A DNA stretch of 64,000 nucleotides from Floricoccus penangensis (GTDB lineage: Bacteria > Bacillota > Bacilli > Lactobacillales > Streptococcaceae): contig NZ_MKIQ01000028.1 in NCBI RefSeq assembly GCF_001832885.1, forward strand, positions 124,001 through 188,000. Reading direction: 5' to 3'. Of this stretch, positions 36,265-45,673 are shown piece by piece (the stretch's first letter is position 1; every line of letters begins with the position of its first letter). The notes below the pieces were generated by a model, which ran no database searches, had not been told where the DNA came from, and saw only the letters and a program-made list of their open reading frames with translations. The position numbers were made by a program, and so were the translations under genes.

Positions 36265-37056
36265 TTATTTTTTATTTGTAATTTCGACTTCAACTCTATT
36301 CTTATCTTTTTTACTTAAAGAAAGCTTATTTATCAAAGTGAATCTCCCATATCCCCTAACACTTACCAAATCATTGATTTCAAGAATAGTTTCTTTTCGT
36401 GCTTCTAGTGAATAATTTAATTTAACAAATCCTTTATCAATTAAATCTGCCGCTATCTTTCTTGAAATATTAAAACTTGAAGCCACAAGTTTATCAAGGC
36501 GTAGACTAGAAACAACTAACACTTTTTGTCTGGTATTAGAACCATTATTACTTATAGTTATTAACTTATCAAAAGGAACCTGATATAATTTTACACCTAA
36601 TTTACCTATTTTACTAATATTTTCAGATAAAAGATTAGTAAATTTAGAATCTACGAAAAATTGAGCGCGACTATCAGAAACTAAAATATCACCAATTTTA
36701 TTTCTTTCAAGTCCAGTTTGCCCCAGAATTGTTCCTAATATTTGTGGATGACCAATTTTTGCAAATTTACTAGGGAAATCAATTTCTATCAAAGATAATT
36801 GAAAATCATCAAGAGTAAGTTCATAAAAATTCGGTGCTAAAATAACTTTTACCATTTCAGTTCTCACTGTATCAAAACTTGAAAATATTTTTATGTCAGC
36901 TCCATTAGCCAATGATTTCAATATCTCAACTTCCCTAGGATTTAAAAAATTGGTAGAGATAACTTCGTAATTTTCTTTTACTCGATCTATCCAATCGCTA
37001 GCTCTATCAATAAATGCCTTCTCTTCAGGTTTAAAATGCTGATAAATTTCATTCAT
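36265..37056 (-). CDS. ylmH: YlmH, RNA-binding S4-domain protein
   Basis: A 263-residue protein with an N-terminal YlmH domain (MNEIYQHFKPEEKAFIDRASDWIDRV) and a C-terminal S4 RNA-binding domain (LRLDKLVASSFNISRKIAADLIDKGFVKLNY). The start at 37056 is two bases after the ylmG stop (TAATATG) and has no ribosome binding site, implying translational coupling. In Bacillus, YlmH has been linked to ribosome quality control. The longer frame starting at a TTG inside ylmG is unlikely. Confidence 0.92.
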   Translation of the reverse strand: MNEIYQHFKPEEKAFIDRASDWIDRVKENYEVISTNFLNPREVEILKSLANGADIKIFSSFDTVRTEMVKVILAPNFYELTLDDFQLSLIEIDFPSKFAKIGHPQILGTILGQTGLERNKIGDILVSDSRAQFFVDSKFTNLLSENISKIGKLGVKLYQVPFDKLITISNNGSNTRQKVLVVSSLRLDKLVASSFNISRKIAADLIDKGFVKLNYSLEARKETILEINDLVSVRGYGRFTLINKLSLSKKDKNRVEVEITNKK

Positions 37057-37057
37057 A

Positions 37058-37312
37058 TTAGAAAAGCAAATTATAAATAATATATATGAATCTTTCAATT
37101 AATTGTAGTGCTGCAATCCCCACTACAACAGTAAAATCAAATCCACCAAATTGTAATGGCAAGCCTTTAAAAAGATTTAAATAGGGAACAGAAATTTTTG
37201 AAATAATTTCTCCCACTTTGGAGTCTCTCAATGGAGGTATCCAGCTTAACATGGCATAGATAACAAGTACCCAGCTATATAAATCTATTAATTTGAAAAT
37301 TAAATTTAACAA
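37058..37312 (-). CDS. ylmG: YggT family membrane protein YlmG
   Basis: An 84-residue membrane protein with two hydrophobic helices (residues about 3-22 and 58-80) flanking the conserved SWIPPLRDSKVGEIISKISVPYLNLFKGLP segment typical of YggT/YlmG. It belongs to the sepF-ylmG-ylmH block linked to division and is cotranscribed with both neighbours (9 bp after sepF). A role in membrane or division organisation is inferred from family context. Confidence 0.92.
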   Translation of the reverse strand: MLNLIFKLIDLYSWVLVIYAMLSWIPPLRDSKVGEIISKISVPYLNLFKGLPLQFGGFDFTVVVGIAALQLIERFIYIIYNLLF

Positions 37313-37321
37313 TTTTATCTC

Positions 37322-38032
37322 CTATAAGTCAAAATCATCATAATTTTGACGAGCTAATAAACTCATCTCAGCACTTGCTTCTACTGAAACACTTGATGGT
37401 GTTAATAAGAAAATTTGTCCACCAACATTTTGAATATCTCCGTCTAAAGTGTAAACAACACCCGTAAAGAAATCAATGCTACGACGAGCTTGGTACTCGT
37501 CCATTGTTTTAAAGTTAACTAAGACGCTTTCGTCATTTTTCACGATTGTCGCAATTTCCATTACATCGCCGTATACTCTTGGCTCTTTAATTACAATTGT
37601 TGAAAATTTATCATCATTAGTCATTCTTTTATCTTGGCTCTTTCTTGTATTATTCTCTGTTTGTGTTTGTCTATTATAAGTTTCTGAATTTTGTCTAGTG
37701 GGTGCTGACTGTTGTTGTACCCTTTGACTCTGTCTATTTGAATCAGACTGTTGATTATGTCTAGTCTGTTGACTTCTATTACTAGTAGTTTGTTTGTTTT
37801 CTTGTTTGTTAGCAGGTCTTGACTGAGGAGTACTAGACTCTTGACGCTGTCTAACTGGTGGTTCTTGACTTTGTGAAGACCTATTTGCTGAAGTTTTAGT
37901 TCTAGCTGTTTGTTGATTATTATTAGCTACATATACACTTGAACCTTGTTCAGAAAATTCTTCTTGGTCATCCTCGTCATCTCCAAGAAAGAAATCTCGC
38001 ATTCTACCGAACACATCTTTTACATTATCCAT
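37322..38032 (-). CDS. sepF: Cell division protein SepF
   Basis: A 236-residue FtsZ-bundling and membrane-anchoring protein. The N-terminal amphipathic helix (VKDVFGRMRDFFLG) binds membrane. Residues about 35-140 are an unusually long disordered linker rich in Gln, Asn, Ser, Arg and Thr, with many QQ and QSR repeats. The C-terminal SepF domain (about 143-236; TIVIKEPRVYGDVMEIATIVKNDESVLVNF) is intact. It follows ylmE after 2 bp. Confidence 0.95.
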   Translation of the reverse strand: MDNVKDVFGRMRDFFLGDDEDDQEEFSEQGSSVYVANNNQQTARTKTSANRSSQSQEPPVRQRQESSTPQSRPANKQENKQTTSNRSQQTRHNQQSDSNRQSQRVQQQSAPTRQNSETYNRQTQTENNTRKSQDKRMTNDDKFSTIVIKEPRVYGDVMEIATIVKNDESVLVNFKTMDEYQARRSIDFFTGVVYTLDGDIQNVGGQIFLLTPSSVSVEASAEMSLLARQNYDDFDL

Positions 38033-38034
38033 AA

Positions 38035-38715
38035 TTAATCTCGTTCCTTAAAAAATTCACTCCCGATTCTGACAAAAGTTGCTCCGTTTTCAATCGCAAG
38101 TTGATAATCTCTACTCATTCCCATACTTAATTCAGTACAAGGAATATTAGGTAAATTTAATTTAGAAATAGCTTCTTGTAATTCTTTAGTTTGTGAAAAA
38201 ATTACAGCAAGCTCTTCCTCTTGAGCATCAAACGGTGCCATTGTCATCAGACCGACAATTTTTATGTTTTTCAATTCGTTTAGGTCTTTTACTATATCAA
38301 ATGCTTCTTCTTTTGTAAAACCATGCTTACTTTCTTCGCCTGAAACATTAACTTGTAAAAAACAATTAATTTCATGTTCTGCACGTTTACTTATTTCTTG
38401 AGCTAATTTCATTGAATCTAAAGCATGAAAGTAATCAACATAATTTATTACATCTTTGACTTTGCGTCTTTGAAGTGTCCCGATTAAATGCCATGTTATA
38501 TCTAAATCATCCAAAGCATGGTACTTATCAAGAAATAAATCAACTCTATTTTCAGCCAAGTTATTAATTCCTGATATTACAAGTTGTCGTGCAGCGATTT
38601 CATCTACGTATTTGGTTACACCAATTACTGTTACTGAATTCTCTGCACGACAGGAATGTTTTTCTGATTTACTTACATTATCGAGAACATTTTGTACATT
38701 CTCAGATATTGTCAT
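38035..38715 (-). CDS. ylmE: PLP homeostasis protein YlmE (YggS family)
   Basis: A 226-residue pyridoxal phosphate-binding protein of the alanine-racemase-like TIM-barrel fold (COG0325). The PLP lysine lies in VTVIGVTKYVD, and FLQVNVSGEESKHGF and LSMGMSRDYQLAIENGATFVRIGSEFF are the conserved later motifs. It starts 5 bp after ftsZ without an obvious ribosome binding site, suggesting coupling. Its conserved place between ftsZ and sepF is typical for Streptococcaceae. Confidence 0.95.
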   Translation of the reverse strand: MTISENVQNVLDNVSKSEKHSCRAENSVTVIGVTKYVDEIAARQLVISGINNLAENRVDLFLDKYHALDDLDITWHLIGTLQRRKVKDVINYVDYFHALDSMKLAQEISKRAEHEINCFLQVNVSGEESKHGFTKEEAFDIVKDLNELKNIKIVGLMTMAPFDAQEEELAVIFSQTKELQEAISKLNLPNIPCTELSMGMSRDYQLAIENGATFVRIGSEFFKERD

Positions 38716-38720
38716 GTTAA

Positions 38721-39980
38721 TTATTTGTTATTACGGAAGAATGGAGGTGTATCCAAGTTTTCACCATCATTTTGAGATGTTTGACTTGGAGCGTTATATT
38801 TACTAACTGAAGCTTGTTCTTCACGATTTGTACTTTGTGTTGGACGTGGAGCGCTTGTCTCACGTCTCAAATCCCATTCACCAAAAGCAGATTGTTGGTT
38901 TTGGTTATTTGAAGTTGTTTCTTTACGACGAATATCATTATTTGTTGAATATTCACCAGAAGATGCTCCTAAGATGCGACGACGTGGTTGTTCTTGTTTT
39001 TGATTAACAACACGATTAACTTCTTCTTTATCAACACCAGTTGCAACAACAGTTACACGAATTTCACCTTGTAAGCTATCATCAATTGCAGTTCCAAGTA
39101 AGATATTTACATCATTCCCAGCTGCTTGAATAACGATTTCTGATGCATCTTGTGCCTCAGTAAGACTCATATCAAGTCCACCCGTAACGTTTAAAAGAAC
39201 GTTTTCAGCTCCGTCAATAGTAGTTTCTAGCAATGGTGAATAGATAGCTTGACGAGTTGCTTCAATAACACGATCGTCTCCTTCTGCAACACCAATACCC
39301 ATTAAAGCATCACCTTTGTTTGCCATTACAGTTTTAACATCAGCGAAGTCTAAGTTGATCATACCAGGACTTGTAATCAAGTCTGTAATTCCTTGTACAC
39401 CTTGACGTAAAACGTTATCAGCTTCACGTAAAGCTTCTGTTAAAGGAGTTTTCTTATCAACGATTTCAAGTAAATTATTATTTGAAATAATTAATAAAGT
39501 ATCAACATTCTCTTTAAGTTCAGCAATTCCTTCAGCAGCATGGTAACCACGTTTTGAACCTTCAAATCCAAATGGACGTGTAACAACACCAACAGTTAAG
39601 GCACCTAAATTTTTAGCAATATTAGCAATTACTGGTGCAGCACCTGTACCAGTTCCGCCACCCATACCAGCTGTGATAAATACCATATCACTTCCGTGAA
39701 GGATTTCTTCAAGAACTTCTTCGCTTTCTTCAGCAGCTTTTCTTCCAACTTCTGGTTGAGCACCTGCTCCAAGTCCACGAGTTAATTTTGGACCAATTTG
39801 AATTACTGTATCTGCTTTTGATGAACGTAACGCTTGAACATCAGTATTAGCAGCGATAAATTCAACTCCACCAACTTGTTCTTCAACCATACGGTTAATT
39901 GCGTTTCCGCCACCACCACCAACACCAATTACTTTTATAACTGCACCTTGATTTAAATCACCATCAAATGAAAATTCCAT
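38721..39980 (-). CDS. ftsZ: Cell division protein FtsZ
   Basis: Tubulin-like GTPase forming the Z ring. The tubulin signature [13 protein letters not shown] (about residues 107-119), [11 protein letters not shown] at the start and the T7 loop [11 protein letters not shown] are all present. After the globular core (about 320 residues) there is a Gln/Asn/Ser/Arg-rich linker and a C-terminal [10 protein letters not shown] peptide that binds FtsA, SepF and others. AGGAGG precedes the ATG. Confidence 0.98.
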   Translation of the reverse strand: MEFSFDGDLNQGAVIKVIGVGGGGGNAINRMVEEQVGGVEFIAANTDVQALRSSKADTVIQIGPKLTRGLGAGAQPEVGRKAAEESEEVLEEILHGSDMVFITAGMGGGTGTGAAPVIANIAKNLGALTVGVVTRPFGFEGSKRGYHAAEGIAELKENVDTLLIISNNNLLEIVDKKTPLTEALREADNVLRQGVQGITDLITSPGMINLDFADVKTVMANKGDALMGIGVAEGDDRVIEATRQAIYSPLLETTIDGAENVLLNVTGGLDMSLTEAQDASEIVIQAAGNDVNILLGTAIDDSLQGEIRVTVVATGVDKEEVNRVVNQKQEQPRRRILGASSGEYSTNNDIRRKETTSNNQNQQSAFGEWDLRRETSAPRPTQSTNREEQASVSKYNAPSQTSQNDGENLDTPPFFRNNK

Positions 39981-39994
39981 GTTTATTCCTCCTA

Positions 39995-41359
39995 TTAGTC
40001 GAACATGTTTCCAAACATGTCTCTTACTCGGTGGAATACCCCACCTTCTTTTCTATTATCTTGATTAACCTGTTCAGGAGCTAAAGCTGCTACGTTGCTA
40101 GATACAACTACATCTTCTTCGCGAGAAACAGGGATAAAGTTTGTATATTCTGTACTTTGAGAATTTTGGCTATGAATACTTTCTGCAGGTGATTCTAATT
40201 TAACCACTGCATTTTGAACTAAAGTTTCAATATCACTTCGGCTTCCAACATAGTTAACTATGCTTAATACATTAGCAAAAATTGGATTTCTTAACCCCAT
40301 TTCAGCTGGAACGAACAAACGAACGTTTACGCCTAGGACTTGACTAGCTAATTCTACGATTCCTGGCATCGCTGCTCCACCGCCGATAAGAACAATACCA
40401 CCTGGGTAATCAATAGTTCTACTTTGCTCTAGTTCATGCTTAACATGCGTGAAAATTTGTGTTAAGCGAGCTTCTAAAATTTGAGCTAAATAATACTCAT
40501 CAATAGCTTCGGGCTCATTTTTACCAACAACGTCAACTAAGAAACGCTCATCTTTACTGGCTCTCTCAGTACTAGCTTCACCGTAGTTAATTTTCAAATC
40601 TTCAGCAATCTCAATTGATGTATTTAATACTGTTGATACATCTTTAGTGGCATAATCTCCACCCTCAGAGCTAACATCAATTTGTTGTAGTTCTTGATCT
40701 TTCATTGCAATTGTTGAAGTGTGTCCTGCACCCATGTCAACTATTACTGTACCAAATTCACGTTCACCTTCGTTTAACACATATTTTGACAGTGATAATG
40801 GAGTAATCACTATATTTTCAACAACCAAGCCTGCACGTTCTACTGCCTTACGTAAGTTATGAATAATTGTCTTTGGTCCTGTGTATAGTAGGCCTTTCAT
40901 TTCAAGACGAACTCCAAACATTCCACGTGGATCTGTAATTCCTTCAAAGCCATCAACAGTAAATTCTTTAGGAACTACTGCGATAATTTCTCTTTCAGGA
41001 AGAACACTACGAAGTAATGCATTATCTACGACTTGATCGACATCATTGTCTGTAATTTCTTTTGATTCATTTGATATTGGAATCATCCCTTGACAAGGAT
41101 CAACTTCCAACATGTTTGCAGGTAACCCCACATTAACATTTGTAATTTTAATTCCAGAACGTTCTTCTGCTGCTTCTACAGCTTTACGAAGTGAAGTTGC
41201 TACTTTATCGATATCAACGATAATTCCGTTCTTCAACCCTTCACTTTTGGCATTTCCTACACCAATTATATTCATATCCCCACGGATGTATTCAGCAACT
41301 AACACCTTAATTGTGTTTGTTCCGATATCTACACCCGTAAAAAGTCCACTTTTGGCCAT
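39995..41359 (-). CDS. ftsA: Cell division protein FtsA
   Basis: Actin-fold ATPase that tethers FtsZ to the membrane. Phosphate-binding [13 protein letters not shown] (residues about 8-20), [13 protein letters not shown] and [14 protein letters not shown] are the actin-family motifs. The C-terminal amphipathic helix [13 protein letters not shown] is the membrane-targeting sequence. The ATG at 41359 follows GGAAAGGAG; a longer frame adds eleven codons without support. In many streptococci ftsA directly follows divIB, but here seven other genes lie between them. Confidence 0.97.
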   Translation of the reverse strand: MAKSGLFTGVDIGTNTIKVLVAEYIRGDMNIIGVGNAKSEGLKNGIIVDIDKVATSLRKAVEAAEERSGIKITNVNVGLPANMLEVDPCQGMIPISNESKEITDNDVDQVVDNALLRSVLPEREIIAVVPKEFTVDGFEGITDPRGMFGVRLEMKGLLYTGPKTIIHNLRKAVERAGLVVENIVITPLSLSKYVLNEGEREFGTVIVDMGAGHTSTIAMKDQELQQIDVSSEGGDYATKDVSTVLNTSIEIAEDLKINYGEASTERASKDERFLVDVVGKNEPEAIDEYYLAQILEARLTQIFTHVKHELEQSRTIDYPGGIVLIGGGAAMPGIVELASQVLGVNVRLFVPAEMGLRNPIFANVLSIVNYVGSRSDIETLVQNAVVKLESPAESIHSQNSQSTEYTNFIPVSREEDVVVSSNVAALAPEQVNQDNRKEGGVFHRVRDMFGNMFD

Positions 41360-41456
41360 GAAAGTGACTCCTTTCCTATTCTTAAAGTACATTATTATTA
41401 AAGTAGATAATATTCCTAATTCTAGATATTAACACTCATTCAATATTTTAACATAA

Positions 41457-41497
41457 AAACCGAGTAAAGCAATAACTTACCCCTGTTTTTATCATAT
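41457..41497 (-). terminator. Probable terminator between rae1 and ftsA
   Basis: A mismatched hairpin with AAAAAC and GGTTTTT ends, followed on the minus strand by a T run, in the 150-bp rae1-ftsA gap. It suggests ftsA-ftsZ is transcribed from its own promoter. Confidence 0.45.
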
Positions 41498-41542
41498 TTC
41501 TTTTGGTTTTTTTAACAAAAATTTTAAATCAATTTTTTATAT

Positions 41543-42058
41543 TTAATCCAATTTATTCATAAGATTTTTCAGTTGATTTATCTGTTCTTCACTCCATTGT
41601 GTTGCTCTAGGTTTCACATCCATTAGTGAATTTGTGAAGTTTTTTACATCTTTTTTACCTAAATCAACCATTTTTTCAAGTTCTCGGGCGGAAATTCGAG
41701 CAGCACCTTGACTAAAAACAACCCATTGCTCTGCCAAGTCACTAGTAGCTACAAAAACTTGAGTTAATATATCATTACACTCACCCGCTAAGCGTTCGAT
41801 ATAATCATCAGCCGTCTCATCTTCTTCTGTAAAAACGACTAGTACATTATACTTTTTATACGATGTTCTAACTCCGGGTACATATTGTGCATCAAAGACA
41901 CACACAACCTCTATCCCTTCAAAATTTGCATACTCAGAAAGTTTTTCAAGTAAATAATCACGCGCCTCTTCTAACCTGTTTTGTTGAAATAGTGTATGAG
42001 TTTCCTTCCATGATCCAATCATATTATATCCATCCACTATCAGCAGCTGTCTCTTCAT
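41543..42058 (-). CDS. rae1: NYN domain endoribonuclease, Rae1/YacP family
   Basis: A 171-residue PIN-like NYN domain protein. The acidic active-site residues are in LLIVDGYNMIGSWKE, VVCVFDAQYVPG, FTEEDETADDYIE and VFVATSDLAEQWVV. In Bacillus the homologue Rae1 enters the ribosomal A site and cleaves translated mRNA. Its ATG directly follows the rlmB stop codon (TAAATG), so the two are translationally coupled. Confidence 0.92.
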   Translation of the reverse strand: MKRQLLIVDGYNMIGSWKETHTLFQQNRLEEARDYLLEKLSEYANFEGIEVVCVFDAQYVPGVRTSYKKYNVLVVFTEEDETADDYIERLAGECNDILTQVFVATSDLAEQWVVFSQGAARISARELEKMVDLGKKDVKNFTNSLMDVKPRATQWSEEQINQLKNLMNKLD

Positions 42059-42931
42059 TTAGAAGCCTCGCTTTCTGGCCACCTCATACATTAAAATTGC
42101 ACCAGCTACACTTGCATTAAGACTCTGAACATGTCCAGTCATAGGAATAGTAATCATTTCATCAACTTGTTTTTTTATATTTGTAGAAACGCCTTTGCCT
42201 TCATTACCGATAATCAAAGCAATTTTCCCCTGAGTGTTCCAATCTGTATATTTAGTACCGTTCATATCAGTTCCAAAAATCCAGAATCCATCTTCTTTAA
42301 GCTTATCAAGTGTCTGACTGAGATTAGTTACACGACTAACCGGCACATATTGAACCGCTCCTGTACTCGCCTTCACAGCTGTTGGCGTAATTCCAACTGC
42401 TCTATGTTTAGGAATGACTACACCAGTGACTCCAGTGGCATCTGCTGTTCTTAAAATCGAACCTAAGTTATGCGGATCCGTTAAGCCATCAAGAATAATT
42501 ATAAAAGGATTATCTTGTTCATCTGAATTTGCCAATTTCAAAAGATCATCAAAATCTATATATGCATATGCGCTAACTTTTAGCACAAAACCTTGGTGAA
42601 CGCCATTATCACTCATCTTATCAAGTTCTTGTTTTTTCTCAAAAGATATTGAGACTTTTTTATCAGCTGCAAGTACCTTTATATCCGCCAAGTTCTTGCC
42701 TCTAAGATCTTCTTGGATATATAACTTATTACCAGTATCTGCCTTCAAAGCTTCAATAACTGCATGTACACCATAGACAATATCATTATCTATTTGTTCC
42801 GCATCAAATTCTTGTTTCTCTCTGAAATTTGAATTTCCTTTATTTTTATCAAATACCTTTTTACCTGTATTTTTTTTTCTAAAATCATTTTTATTTTTGT
42901 TATTAAAACGCTTATTGTCTTGTTTTCTCAT
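42059..42931 (-). CDS. rlmB: 23S rRNA 2'-O-methyltransferase RlmB (TrmH/SpoU family)
   Basis: SPOUT-fold enzyme expected to methylate G2251 of 23S rRNA or an equivalent site. The first 45 residues are a basic, Asn/Lys-rich extension, followed by a substrate-binding domain (DIVYGVHAVIEAL) and the catalytic domain with ILDGLTDPHNLGSILRTADATG, IIGNEGKGVS and IPMTGHVQSLNASVAGAILMYE, all characteristic of the family. It leads the rlmB-rae1 pair. Confidence 0.95.
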   Translation of the reverse strand: MRKQDNKRFNNKNKNDFRKKNTGKKVFDKNKGNSNFREKQEFDAEQIDNDIVYGVHAVIEALKADTGNKLYIQEDLRGKNLADIKVLAADKKVSISFEKKQELDKMSDNGVHQGFVLKVSAYAYIDFDDLLKLANSDEQDNPFIIILDGLTDPHNLGSILRTADATGVTGVVIPKHRAVGITPTAVKASTGAVQYVPVSRVTNLSQTLDKLKEDGFWIFGTDMNGTKYTDWNTQGKIALIIGNEGKGVSTNIKKQVDEMITIPMTGHVQSLNASVAGAILMYEVARKRGF

Positions 42932-42951
42932 GTTTTCCCTATTTCTATAAA

Positions 42952-42989
42952 TAATAAAGTCTTACACTAATTATAGCATAAGACTTTAT
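42952..42989 (-). terminator. Terminator after mrnC containing a promoter-like -10
   Basis: ATAAAGTCTTA and TAAGACTTTAT form a stem. The loop on the minus strand contains TGCTATAAT, an extended -10 (TATAAT at plus 42970-42975), about 40 bp upstream of rlmB. Confidence 0.6.
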
Positions 42990-42994
42990 ATCAA

Positions 42995-43417
42995 TTAATT
43001 ACGTTCATCTAACAGTTTCGCTTGTTCTTCTTCAATTTTCGCAATACACCATCTGACAACTTCATCTAATCTTTGATTTTGTTCAGTAAGATGAAGATAT
43101 CCCATGACTGCTTCAAATCCTGTTGAAATACGATATGTTAAAATATCAGCATTTTTTGCTTTAGTTTTACTGTTTGCATTTCTTCCTCGTTTGAAATAAG
43201 ACCATTCTTCATCAGTCAAAAGGTTTGCCTCTTCCATCTGACTAACCAGCCAAGCTTGAGCTTTTGCTGAAACAAACTTCGTTGCTGATTTATGCAGTCT
43301 ATCCGGTTTTGTCAAACCATTAAAAATCAAATGATCCCGTACATATACTTCATAAATTGAGTCCCCTGCATAGGCAAGAGCAATCCCATTTAATAATTTA
43401 ACATCAACTTTAGCCAC
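42995..43417 (-). CDS. mrnC: Mini-ribonuclease 3, 23S rRNA maturation
   Basis: A 140-residue RNase III catalytic domain without a dsRNA-binding domain; in Bacillus it matures the ends of 23S r[25 protein letters not shown] carries the conserved acidic residues, and [11 protein letters not shown] and [32 protein letters not shown] fit the family. The start is GTG, overlapping the cysS stop by 8 bp, with AAGGTGG five bases upstream. Confidence 0.95.
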   Translation of the reverse strand: MAKVDVKLLNGIALAYAGDSIYEVYVRDHLIFNGLTKPDRLHKSATKFVSAKAQAWLVSQMEEANLLTDEEWSYFKRGRNANSKTKAKNADILTYRISTGFEAVMGYLHLTEQNQRLDEVVRWCIAKIEEEQAKLLDERN

Positions 43418-44783
43418 GTTTCCACCTTACCCCATCTGGAGTATCTTCTAAAATAATTCCTTGTTCTGCCAATTCATTACGAATTGCATCAGCAAGGGCA
43501 AAGTCACGATTTTTTCTAGCAGTTTGTCTTTCCTCAATTTTTGCTTCAATATATTCATCATCAGTTTTTTTTGAAGAATTTCCTTCAAAATCTAAGCCAA
43601 TAATTCCATTTATTTCGTCAAAAAGTTTTTTAGAAGCAAGGCTCGAACCACCAGAATTAATAAATTTTATAAAGTCATAAAAAACTGTTAATCCATTGGC
43701 GATATTAAAATCATCATCCATTTCTTGGATAAATCTGCCACGAAACTCATCAACTTGAATTTCATTGTCAGCATCTTTTCCGTTTGATAAATCAAAGATT
43801 AAATTTTCGTACGCATTCTTTATCTTTTGCAAGTTATTTTCTGCATCACGAACATTATCATCTGAAAACGGCAATGGTTTACGGTAATGTGTAGTAGCTA
43901 AAAAGAATCTCAAAACTTGAGGATTTGCTACTTCAAGCATTTCATGAACAGTTTTAAAGTTTCCAAGAGATTTACTCATTTTTTCACCGTCAGCTGCAGT
44001 TACAAACCCATTATGCATCCAATAATTGGCAAAAGTTTTTCCAGTTTTACTTTCCGATTGTGCAATTTCATTTGTGTGATGCGGAAACTCTAAGTCTTGT
44101 CCTCCACCATGAATATCAATTGTATCACCTAATATTTCAGTAGCCATTACTGAACACTCAATGTGCCAACCAGGACGCCCTGGTCCCCACGGACTATCCC
44201 ATGATGGTTCATCATTCTTGACTGATTTCCATAGGGCAAAATCAAGCGGGTCTTCTTTGAACGATTCATTATCTAGTCGTCCACTTGCACCTTCTTCAAG
44301 TTCAGAGATATTCTTGTTGGCTAATTTCCCATAATCTGGAAATTTACGAACTCTAAAATATACATCTCCATTGACTTCATATGCAAATTCTTTTTCAATC
44401 AAAGTCTCCACAAACAAAATTATCGAATCCATAAAGTCAACAACACGTGGATGTTGACTTGCTTTTTTAACACCTAAGGAAGTTACATCATCGAAAAAGG
44501 CTTCAATAAATCCATCTGAAAAATCTTTAATATCAAGACCTGCAGCTTTTGCGCCTCTAATTATTTTATCATCCACATCTGTAAAGTTTGAAATATAGTT
44601 CACCTCAAAGCCACGGTATTCCAAATATTTTCGTATCATATCGAAAGCTACTACACTTCTAGCATTTCCGATATGGATGTAGTTATAAACTGTTGGTCCG
44701 CAGACATACATCTTAACTTTTCCAGCTTCTAATGGTATGAAATCTTCTTTTTTTCGACTTAAAGTATTATAAATTTTAATCAT
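43410..44783 (-). CDS. cysS: Cysteinyl-tRNA synthetase
   Basis: A 457-residue class I synthetase. HIGH appears as [11 protein letters not shown] (about residues 32-42), KMSKS as [10 protein letters not shown], and zinc ligands include Cys28 in VCGPTVYN, a Cys in WHIECSVMA and the His of [12 protein letters not shown]. It overlaps mrnC, an association conserved in Firmicutes, and follows the nucleoside phosphorylase gene after 1 bp. Confidence 0.98.
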   Translation of the reverse strand: MIKIYNTLSRKKEDFIPLEAGKVKMYVCGPTVYNYIHIGNARSVVAFDMIRKYLEYRGFEVNYISNFTDVDDKIIRGAKAAGLDIKDFSDGFIEAFFDDVTSLGVKKASQHPRVVDFMDSIILFVETLIEKEFAYEVNGDVYFRVRKFPDYGKLANKNISELEEGASGRLDNESFKEDPLDFALWKSVKNDEPSWDSPWGPGRPGWHIECSVMATEILGDTIDIHGGGQDLEFPHHTNEIAQSESKTGKTFANYWMHNGFVTAADGEKMSKSLGNFKTVHEMLEVANPQVLRFFLATTHYRKPLPFSDDNVRDAENNLQKIKNAYENLIFDLSNGKDADNEIQVDEFRGRFIQEMDDDFNIANGLTVFYDFIKFINSGGSSLASKKLFDEINGIIGLDFEGNSSKKTDDEYIEAKIEERQTARKNRDFALADAIRNELAEQGIILEDTPDGVRWKRG

Positions 44784-44784
44784 A

Positions 44785-45549
44785 TTAAATCTCTTTCGCT
44801 ATTTTCAAGGCAATATCCCAAAATACCAAGACATCTTCTTGTCGCTCATCTGTTCTCTCTTCCCATATTTCATCTTCGTGATTGACAAAATCAGCTGTAT
44901 AGAAGAACTGGTAGGCAGGTAAATTTCTAAATTGTGACCAAGCTGTTATTGCTGAGCATTCCATATCAACAACTTGAACGCCACTTTCAAGTCTTCTTTT
45001 GACCTTGGCAGGCGTTTCACGGAAGAAAGCATCTGTAGTCCAAGCCTTGGTAAGAACATAACCAATATTATTTTTCTTAAAAATATCTATCAGCTTTTCT
45101 GTAATTTCTGTTTTAATATCAATTTCATCACTAGTAGGGGCATAATGATAACTAGTCCCTTCATCTCGTACAGCAGAAGTCGGAAGAACAATTTTATCTG
45201 CCTCTAGATCTCTATCAAGCACACCACATGAACCCATATAGATAAATTTTTCAAATCCAAGTGCATGCAGCTCTTCAGACATACCTACTGTCGACGGAGC
45301 CCCCAAAGTAGCCAAACAAAAGGCAACTTTTATGTCCGATTTTTCATAAATGTAGACTGGTAATAATCCATTAATATTAGATATATTGCCGATGTGTCTA
45401 CTTTCAGGTTGAGCAATAAGTGTATCAACAATCACTCCAGAAAATGGCATTATCATTACATCACATACTTCCTTAAAATCAGGATAGTGTGAACGTAAAT
45501 CTTCAGGGTTGATAACAGCTTTTGTATTTTCAAATTCCTCTAAAATCAT
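44785..45549 (-). CDS. Nucleoside phosphorylase (PNP/UDP family)
   Basis: A 254-residue protein of the purine/uridine phosphorylase superfamily. Phosphate-binding Gly-rich CLATLGAPSTVGMSEELHALG, FIYMGSCGVLDRDL and the ribose-binding VVDMECSAITAWSQFRN motif (with Glu preceded by Met) identify the fold. The ATG at 45549 follows AAAGGTG; the frame extends 36 codons upstream into hydrophobic, unlikely sequence. Uridine-phosphorylase-like specificity is possible, but the substrate is not certain. It is probably cotranscribed with pnp and cysS. Confidence 0.85.
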   Translation of the reverse strand: MILEEFENTKAVINPEDLRSHYPDFKEVCDVMIMPFSGVIVDTLIAQPESRHIGNISNINGLLPVYIYEKSDIKVAFCLATLGAPSTVGMSEELHALGFEKFIYMGSCGVLDRDLEADKIVLPTSAVRDEGTSYHYAPTSDEIDIKTEITEKLIDIFKKNNIGYVLTKAWTTDAFFRETPAKVKRRLESGVQVVDMECSAITAWSQFRNLPAYQFFYTADFVNHEDEIWEERTDERQEDVLVFWDIALKIAKEI

Positions 45550-45673
45550 AAATAACACCTTTCTAGATAAATATCTTTTTCTAATATTAATAAATGGAAT
45601 CAATTTAGTTATAAGCATATACAGAAAAAGGAAATAAAAGCTTTCCCTTTTTTGCATATTATGAGTATTAATT

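Noticed and set aside
37058-37098. Longer YlmH starting inside ylmG
   Set aside because: It would use a TTG without a ribosome binding site and add residues unlike other YlmH proteins; the coupled ATG at 37056 is better.
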